This document shows, in pieces, positions 56,801 to 64,000 of a stretch of DNA of 64,000 nucleotides (positions are counted from its first letter, which is position 1; every line of letters starts with the position of its first letter). The position numbers were made by a program, and so were the translations under genes. Source of the stretch: Margaritispora aquatica. Lineage: Eukaryota > Ascomycota > Leotiomycetes > Helotiales > Discinellaceae. The notes under the pieces were generated by a model. That model saw only the letters and a list, made by a program, of their open reading frames with translations. It did not search any database and was not told the DNA's origin. Location of the stretch: assembly GCA_007644065.1 (NCBI GenBank), contig VJWN01000003.1, forward strand, positions 1,984,001 to 2,048,000, given 5' to 3'.

Positions 56801-59651
56801 ATTCGGTCATCAGAAAACCAATTGCACTGCTCAACTGAGGCCCTCCATTCTGCGTAAAGCGCTCCTCGAGAAATTCCAGACATACACGAAAGGGGCCACA
56901 AGTCCACGAAACAAGGTCCACCAGTGATGCTTTCCGGTCCAGAGAAGCTTCTGCCAATTTCGACATGTACTTTCCAAGACGATCATCATCATTCTCAACT
57001 GCACTGGCAGTTTTTCGAACATGAGAATTGAGTTCAGATATCGCAGCACCCATTGAGGCTAGAAGATCCAATGCCATATTCTTTGCCGGTGCGGGAGTCT
57101 TCTTATCTTCAGCAAGCTGCACCATTTTGAAGAGCAGAAGCCGTAATAGTAATTCAGCAGCTGGCCAGTCCGTGGAACCCAGACATGTGATGAAATCCTC
57201 AACAAAAAGGTCTAGTAGATTCCGGTACGGAGTGTCGCCATTTTTGGTGGATTTCATCGCTCGGTTGACTATAAAACTGACAACATAGGTTGCACTTTGC
57301 TTCGCATTGTCTGCCAAAGGTACCGTCAGATCTCTGAGCTCCTGGATTGCAGTTACACATTGTTGCTCGGCTTTTGTTTCCGTTGTTGTAGTAATCCTGC
57401 CAGTTCCTGCTTTCGCAGCTTGCTCAGACTGGTCGTCATCAGCATCACCATTCATTGCCTCCAAAGCTTTGTTGCGACGCTTAGCCTTGGCTTCATCGGC
57501 TTTGCTGGCACTTGTTTGAATTAACCGCATGATCAGTGCCGAAACGAGTTGTATGCTACCCCCTTCAGGAAGTTTGAATTGGCGGGCACTCTGCTTCGTT
57601 ACCGGAAGCTTTTCTAAAGATGTCAAGATTTCGTCAAAGATTCCAGGTCTTTGAGAAGGATTAGACAGGAAGATCTGCGCAAGCACGTCCATAGCGGCAA
57701 CACGCAAAGTATCGAATTTTGAAACACCCAGGACAGAATCTTTCTCTGTGTGTGCATTTTCCACAAAAACCAACTTTGATGCCATGAACTCAAGAGTATT
57801 AATAACAGTCTCAGAAAGCTCAATCTTGGACACCAAAGCTGCCATGATGGAAAATAGCCGACGGCACTGACCGAGCAGAGTAATGATTGTTTTCTTTTGT
57901 GTAGAGAGTAGCTTGAACAGATTTGCTGAAGAGCCAGAACTTCTCATTTCCACAATTGGAATCAAGCAACCTTCAACCACATTCTTAAACACGTTTAAGG
58001 CTGACTGTATAGCATCTTCGGAATAGAGCTGCTTCTCCTCTCGGTTCCCACTCATTAATAACAGAGATGTCCGGGCGGCTCGGATACCAAGTTCAGCATA
58101 AGAAATTTGCACAAGCCACTGCTCAAAATCCGATATGCCCATGCTTTCCTCAAGCTTAACGTCGATAGTTTCGGCTTCCTTGACAGAAGTTTCACAAAGC
58201 TTTTGAAGACGCAATAAGTCATCCAAAGGTGCTTCCGCAAATCGTCCAACGGAAATGACTCTGGACAGAAGTGTCTCGGCTCTTATGTTTGCATTGGAGG
58301 TCAGGCTGTAGCCCTCGTTTCCTGCAGTAAAAAAGTGATTTGGGACAAAGTTGTCGGGCTGAATTTGATCCTCTGCTTCAAATAGCTCTATCATAAAATC
58401 ACGAAGATGGCGAAATGCTGCTTGCGACTTTTCACGCTGATCCACACTCATTGAAATATCATCCTCGTCATCATCAGCAGACCGTTTCCGCTTCTTAGAG
58501 AAATGTTGAGGGGTGTCCGGGGAACTTGGAACAATTTCATAATCCTCTGGGCGAAAAGTCGGCGCAGGCCCAGGTATTACTACGGCAAGGCCTGTGTTCG
58601 AGCTTTGAGAAGACTCTGGCGGTGATGGGTTCATCCGCACAGGCGGCGTAGCACGATTCTGAGGTTGCAATTGGGGTTGTAACGGAGGTTGTGACTGAGG
58701 TTGTGACTGAGGTTGTAAGTGAGGTTGTAACTGAATTTGAGGCTTCAGCTGTTGAGGTGGCTGAGTCTGAGTTTGAATCTGGGTAGCCATTTTGACAGGA
58801 GACTCTACTGTAGTCTGAGAAGGTGTGTATTCATTCCGTTTGAAGTCTTCGGGAAGTTTTGGAATTCTGACCTCAAAGGATGAGCTGGGTTTGGCTGGTA
58901 CTGGTTTCGAAATTGGGACCTGCTCCACAGATCGATCTATGGTCGCTCGTGGCGTAGAGTTGTGTACAGAAGCTTGCTTATTGGAAATAACTCTCTGATT
59001 TTGCTGTGGTCGAAAGTTCGTAGGTGATCTAGGTGGTATTGGTGCGATCTTGTTGGTTTGAATTGGAGGACTTGGTCTTTCTGGTGAAGGATAGGTGAAT
59101 TCTGTAGAAGTGCTGTCGAAGAGTAACTGTGCGAAAGGTGAAAGGTTGACCTTGGCCGGTTCTTTGGAGGAGAGCTCGTCAACGATCTTCGGACCAGTCT
59201 TGAATTTACTAGACGAGATTAAATCTACTCGATCTCTGAGAATCTCACAACATACAATCGAGTGATACCTTCTGGTCGGAGAAGTTCTTTGAGCTCGTTC
59301 AACGATCTCTGTAGCTTCTGTGAGGTGCTGGATTGCATTTGCGCCTCACGATTTAGCACTTCGAGACCTCGTCTTCCTTCTTCACGCTCTTGGGGGGTAG
59401 AGAATATGGATGCGGACGAGCGAAGACCAATTTTTGGGAGAGGAATAATGTCTGTAGTTAAATCTTAGCTTAAAGCATCACTACCAACTGCAGCTTGAAT
59501 TCGTACCAGAATTAAATGGCACTACCGAAGAGAATGGAGAATATGGCAGAGCTTCATCAATCGTCAATATTTTTGGAACCACATGTCCAGCACCATTTCT
59601 ACTCGGACCACCGTTCGATGTGCCATTGTGATAGTAGCTGTTGGTCTCCAT
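53871..59651 (-). CDS. SCC2: cohesin loading factor SCC2 / MIS4 / NIPBL
   Basis: Three exons on the minus strand (59651-59507, 59451-59256, 59208-53871) give 1892 residues. The joins produce ALPYSPFSSVVPFNS then DIIPLPKIGLRSSASIF, and LLRPEGITRF then KFKTGPKIVDE, both matching the conserved N-terminus of fungal Scc2 that binds Scc4/Mau2. A Gln/Pro-rich stretch at about residues 255-300 (repeated QPQ units) is a low-complexity insert. The remainder is a HEAT-repeat array. Family landmarks include YRSVVIIFRHVLPDLSKVHQ and, near the C-terminus, KMPLEKLPEHLDFSQFIIEN. The extreme C-terminus is basic and NLS-like (GRGRKRKHVSS...KTKRSR). In the nucleus, Scc2 with Scc4 loads cohesin rings onto chromatin and stimulates their ATPase. 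RPA12 starts divergently 334 bp away. No truncation is seen. Confidence 0.93.
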
Positions 59652-59985
59652 GTTGGGTAGTCGACACGCGATTTGGCTTGACAGCAAGTGAGGTATGGTC
59701 GTTTCGCGCTCTAACTTATCTAACTCCTCATGGCAGGTTAGGCGCAGGCATTTGGAAACAGAATTACATCATATAAGCGTTCAGCTGCAAGGAGGTTGAA
59801 GGTTCGACGTGCTGCGTTATAGCTGTTTTCAAGGGCATCTCGAGGTTCGGCAGCCTTGTCCATCGCAGCAAGATGGATGCAGGAGATTTGTGGATTTGCG
59901 GGGCTGACTAAGCAGGGCTTCCAAAAAAAGGTTGCGATGGATTTTTGTTTGAATCAAAAGCCAACCATAACAATATCACCTCAAA
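59652..59985. promoter_or_regulatory. bidirectional promoter of SCC2 and RPA12
   Basis: The 334 bp between two divergent start codons must hold both promoters. No TATA-like element stands out in either direction. Confidence 0.55.
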
Positions 59986-60451
59986 ATGTCTGCCGTAGGG
60001 TCTCTCGTGTTCTGTACCGACTGTGGTAATCTTCTGGAAACCTCTACTGGAAATAAGAATACTATTCTTGTTTGCGACTGCTGTGGTGCAGAAAATAAGG
60101 GTATGTCGCAAAGTCCTGCATTTTATACAATTTCTAATTCTAGCCTTGCAGATACTGCGTCTAAGACGATTGAGACATCGACCAAAGCGTCATCCTTCCC
60201 ATCTCTGTTGCGACAAAAAAGATCTGCTATCCAGCAGGTTGAGAGAAGTGATTTGCAGAATGAGGCCAAAATTAGCGTAGCATGTCCGGAGTGTGGAAAG
60301 TCGGAAGTGAGATACACAGCTGTGCAGTTGAGGAGTGCGGATGAAGGAAGTACAATTTTCTATACCTGCGACTGTGGATACAAGTAAGTTCTCTCTTTCG
60401 AAAGACCCCACAACTCTTGCTAATTCCAATAGATGGAACACGAACAATTGA
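59986..60451 (+). CDS. RPA12: RNA polymerase I subunit A12.2
   Basis: Three exons, 59986-60100, 60152-60383 and 60433-60451, encode 121 residues. The first intron (51 nt) is a multiple of three without stops but clearly spliced: joining gives CCGAENK then DTASKTIETSTKASSFPSLL, the standard family sequence. The last exon adds only KWNTNN and the stop. The N-terminal zinc ribbon is FCTDCGNLL...CDCCG. The C-terminal TFIIS-like zinc ribbon is CPECGKSEVRYTAVQLRSADEGS...CDCGYKW, including the acidic RSADEGS hairpin that enters the active site. The subunit supports RNA cleavage and termination by Pol I in the nucleolus. In family members the first acid is usually part of a DE pair, and it is intact here. 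Confidence 0.95.
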
Positions 60452-60584
60452 GGGATGAACTTTGCAGTTGAAGGAAATAGATGAATGTCTTTGTACAAAA
60501 ATGATACCAGAGTGAGGAGAGTGTCTCAATTGCTATTTACGGCCCAAGCACTTTGGTACCTAGCAGGCGATCAAGGCAAAATCC

Positions 60585-61618
60585 TTATGCAGTCTCTGGA
60601 ATGAGAGCGTACTCCGTCTCGCCTCCCTTCTCAAATTCAGCCATATCCAAAGCCACAACAACGCTCTCCCTAACAACCTGCTCCTTGTCGTTCAAGAACT
60701 TCTTGAGAGTCTCCTCGACGCCCTCTTCATCGCCCAAGCTACCCAAAGCCTCCGCGGCCTCATGGCGAACCATGCTAGACTCCTCCAAGTTACTCAGAGC
60801 AGCCGTTAGTGCCGGGATCGATGCTGGATGCGACAATTGGCCAAAGACAAAGGCAATTTCGTGGCGGAAGAGTGCAGATGGGTCTGCAAAACCCTTGGCG
60901 AGTGCCTGGACGGCGGGGATAGCAGTTGGAAGGTCCGGTGGAGATGCGAGATCGCGAAGACCAAACATAGATCTGTAGCGCAAGAATAAAGGTGCATTAG
61001 TATCAAGCAATGCCTTCTCCAACGCCTCGATTGATGACTCTGATTCCTCCGTTGGTGGTGCTGGGTCGATTGAAGCAAAATCACTAGGCAAGTTAGCACA
61101 ATTCAATGTCCTTCATGAATTAGAAACACCCACCTCGAGCGCAACTTCTCCGCCTTCCTCTCCTCCGAATTCTCCCACTCAATGCGCGCAACAGCAATCT
61201 CGCACGTCTCCCTCACAACCTCCACTTCCTTGACATCATCCCTCAACACCCTAAGCAGCTCCACACATCCAGTATCACCGATCGCGCCCAACGCCTCCGC
61301 AGCCTCGTGTCTGCACATCGAATCCTCATCTTTGTCCTCCAGCACGGCGCGCAAGAAGGGGACAGCAGCCAAATCCTTGGTTTGTCCAAGGCAGTAAGCC
61401 AGTTCATGCTTCAGCAACGCGGAGGGAGATGCAAAGCCCGCGGCAATGGCGTGGATTGCAGGTAGAGAAGACCGGCATGCTAGATGCTTGAGAGAGAAGA
61501 GGGCGCGGAAGCGGCGGGCGAGAGGCTCGGATTCAGAGGTCAGGGTTTTGCGTAGGGCGAGGATGGTGAGGTCCTCTGTTGAGGGAGCTGGTGCAGGAGA
61601 TGTTGCTGAGGGCGCCAT
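60585..61618 (-). CDS. LIA1: deoxyhypusine hydroxylase
   Basis: Two exons on the minus strand, 61618-61134 and 61083-60585, give 327 residues, close to the yeast enzyme. The 50-nt intron has GTGGGT, a GTGCTAACTTG branch and CCTAG. The four His-Glu motifs that bind the di-iron centre are all present in HEAT-like repeats: [31 protein letters not shown] and [10 protein letters not shown]. The enzyme hydroxylates deoxyhypusine in eIF5A to hypusine, the last step of this unique modification, in the cytosol. The two halves of the protein are an internal duplication, as in all DOHH. The start [10 protein letters not shown] is the first in-frame Met. Its 3' end faces RPA12 across about 130 bp. Confidence 0.95.
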
Positions 61619-62289
61619 ATTGTGATTTTTATCTGGATATCAAATCGTCAAACCGTTGTTGTGCGAAACACTTCTTGTAGTGGGCGGGCTGGAAAAAAAT
61701 CGGAAAGTCTATGGAGGGGTCGATTTGCCCACTATTTAAGAGCGGCGGCACTGCTTTCTAAAAGCGGCTAGCCGAACTCCCAAGACTTTTGCCGACAAAC
61801 GACTTGTAATGTGCTAATAGGAAAGATACACGGTTAAACGCCATTTCCATACCTTAGTACAAAGATAATGTATGGAATTCATTATTTAGTTATCTGCTCT
61901 CAGAACCACCCAACTCTCGGTTTTCAAGGCAAGCGAATGTACCCAAGGTATGAAGAACGACGAGCTCGTATCGTTCAGAGGTCAATTTAGTTTACAATAG
62001 AAGATGACCAAATCTACTAAAGTCCTTATATTTGAAGCCACACTTTTAGTTCAGACACCTATAGACATCTTCAGACAGTCATCTTTTTCTCTTCTGCCTG
62101 ATACAAATCTGCAATCAATGTTTGGCCATCTGTATGCAGGGGAGCATTATATTCTGTTTTGATCAATTCGATGCAAATATGGGATGGAAATTAATATTCA
62201 ACTTTCATTCATTGCATATCTATCATGGTATCATTTTTCTATCTCTATTTCAGGAAAATGCGCAACAAGCCTTCAACTGTGGCAGCAAT
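61619..62289. other. spacer between DOHH and the sugar transporter
   Basis: Contains the DOHH promoter (61,619-61,850) and the 3' flank of the transporter gene. No other feature is recognised. Confidence 0.5.
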
Positions 62290-63836
62290 CTAGGAAGATC
62301 TAGAGTACTCCGCCTCATCAACCTTCAAATCATCCTTCTTCTCATTGCTACCGTACACCTCGACAACACCTGGAGCGATTGAAGCCATCTTTGGGTCAGG
62401 GAATCCAGCAGCAACAACATTCTTGACTCTCATGATGTGGCGTCCAGTTCTCAGCCAGTGAGCAATGACATATCCAAGCACGTACACGAAACCAACCAAA
62501 GGCACAATGTACGAGATGCGTGTTCCAGCTGAATCCGCAATAGCACCTTGAATGGGGGGGAAGACAGCACCACCTGAGACGCCCATCACGAGGATACCAG
62601 CACCGCGGCGAGTGTGGCGGCCAAGGTTGGATGTACCCAGAGTGAAGAGAGTTGGGTACATTGGTGCCTCAAAGAAGAAGATGGCGATGAGGACACCAAC
62701 TGCACCATTACCGCTCATAGCGCAGATAGCAGCATTCATGGCGATTGCAATGATGGCGTAGACCATGAGGAGGAAATCAGCCTGGAAAACGGTAGCCAAT
62801 GCAGTGGCAGCGAAACGACCGACTGTGAAGGTGATCAATGCATACGAAAGCATGTTGGAAGCCTGTGCAGAAGTGAAGGTTGCGTTCTCGGTGGCATAGT
62901 TGATGAAGAAGGATGCGATTGTGACTTGGGCACCAACATAGCAGAATTGTGCGATAAATGCGAAGATCATGTTGTACTGCTTGTATATTGGTCCGCTGCC
63001 GATCTCATTGCCGAATTCGTCGGTAGCAAAGTTCTCGACAGTCGAGCCGTTGAGCATCTCTTCGGAAACCTCGGGCAGCTTGGCTACCAAGAAGAGAACT
63101 GCAATAGCAACACCAGCGCATGCAACTGCCAAGTACACGAATTGGACGTTGACGAGGTTATGTGCATTCTTGCCAGTAAAGAAGAACTTGGAAGCAATCA
63201 ATGGGCCGATGAAGGACGCAACACCGTTCCACGACTGACAGAATTGGAGACTAGACAATCATTAGCAAAATTCAGTTGAGAGTTAGCGATTCTCGAACTA
63301 ACCGAGCGGAAGCAGACGCTGGGTCACCAATGACAACAGCGTACGAGTTGGCAGCGGTTTCGAGTGTAGCAAGACCACAAGCAATGACGAAGGTGCAAGC
63401 ACAGAAACCACCGAATGAAGCAATGCGGTGCTCATAGGTCGAAAAGTGTGCAGTAGGCCAGAAGAAGATAGCACCTAAGCTGTACAGCGAGAGACCCATG
63501 AGAATGGTGACCTTGTAACCCTTGCGTTTCATGACTTCAGCTGCGATAGGTGAGAAGCAGAGATAACCTCCACCGAAGTAGACGACTTGAAGACCGGTTG
63601 ATTCCAACTTGCTGATATCCAGGACAGTTTGGAAATGTTTGTTGAGAACACTATATCCATATTAGGAGATGTCTAACTGAGCCCGTTAGAGTGGATGCTT
63701 ACTCGAGAAGACCGTATGAGAATCCCCAAAGGAAGAAGAGTGAGATAACCAAGGAGAGTGGGAAGATCAGCGCGCGACCTGTGAGAAAGCCAGTTGCAAG
63801 CGTGGGAGCGCCGATGGGAATACCGCCGCCAGCCAT
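62290..63836 (-). CDS. MFS transporter, fucose-permease / glucose-galactose family
   Basis: Three exons on the minus strand (63836-63703, 63650-63303, 63250-62290) give 480 residues. The introns are 52 nt each. Joins read SYGLLDVLNKHFQTVLDISKLE and PASASARLQFCQSWNGVASF, both uninterrupted family sequence. Eleven to twelve membrane spans are visible. Markers are LFFLWGFSYGLLDVLNKHFQ in the first span, STGLQVVYFGGGYLCFSP, and FIACGLATLETAANSYAVV-like sequence around residue 130, typical of the FucP/GluP subfamily of the major facilitator superfamily, which are proton-driven sugar symporters. A polar C-terminal tail follows (SNEKKDDLKVDEAEYSRSS). Plasma-membrane sugar uptake is inferred. Substrate cannot be told from sequence. 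The frame is open upstream to a Met at 63965, but the family normally begins at MAGGGIPIGAPTLATGF (63836). Confidence 0.88.
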
Positions 63837-64000
63837 TGTATCTGGTGCTTTGGTTGATGAGATGTGTTTGGAGAGAGTCGCTTCCTGAAATAAGCGAGAA
63901 AGGTGATCTTCTATGGAATGGATGAGAAGAGGAAGTCGAAGTTGCTGCTGAGGATGTCTATTCATGCATGCTGGGCATCATGTCTTTATAGATGCAACCT
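63837..64000. other. upstream region of the sugar transporter to the window end
   Basis: Leader and promoter sequence of the minus-strand gene. It includes an in-frame upstream ATG at 63965 that would add 43 polar residues. Confidence 0.5.

Noticed and set aside
47944..63836. Biosynthetic gene cluster or operon-like organisation near the NLR
   Set aside because: The neighbours are housekeeping genes (SCC2, RPA12, LIA1) without functional linkage to the receptor.

Overview
The window is nuclear DNA of a filamentous ascomycete (Pezizomycotina). The evidence is short spliceosomal introns of about 45-85 nt with GT(A/G)AGT-like donors and CTAAC/CTAAT branch sites just before the 3' AG, long gene-free stretches rich in simple repeats, AT-rich islands, and single-copy genes typical of this group. 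A Leotiomycetes-like fungus is a reasonable guess, but the sequence alone does not prove it. Exon boundaries were worked out by hand from frame continuity and splice signals.

Region 1 (1-20 kb) is an accessory region. It holds a small family of Cys- and Ser/Thr-rich secreted proteins sharing one intron position: an intact copy (1225-1970), a short decayed relic (about 2451-2730), a broken copy (3471-4325) and a divergent intact copy (8629-9467). Interspersed are two small membrane-protein genes (6036-6585 and 7290-7952), a noncoding segment present in two diverged copies, and a gene for a disordered protein with one predicted membrane segment (10735-12141). From 12.2 to 13.3 kb there is a mosaic of unrelated tandem repeats. 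The stretch 13.3-18 kb has no recognisable gene. A small Gly-rich beta-type protein lies at 18013-18594.

Region 2 (20-47 kb) is mostly housekeeping: mitoribosomal MRP51, the phosphatidylethanolamine methyltransferase CHO2, an E2-like/F-box/RGG protein, the cytosolic Fe-S scaffold NBP35, a zinc-ribbon plus chymotrypsin-like protein, a single-pass membrane protein, an acidic/basic nuclear-type protein with SUMO-interaction-like motifs, a two-HKD phospholipase D family protein and the actin-branch regulator GMF1/AIM7.

Region 3 (47-64 kb) begins with a fungal NOD-like receptor (SesA-like domain, Gly/Asn-rich linker, NACHT, about ten WD40 repeats, nine of them very similar). It is followed by a small DUF1115-like protein, the cohesin loader SCC2/MIS4, RNA polymerase I subunit RPA12, deoxyhypusine hydroxylase LIA1 and a fucose-permease-like MFS sugar transporter. 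The genes do not form one pathway. The items most worth a second look are the decaying secreted-protein cluster, the NLR with nearly identical WD repeats, and the multi-domain proteins at 29.7 and 34.3 kb.
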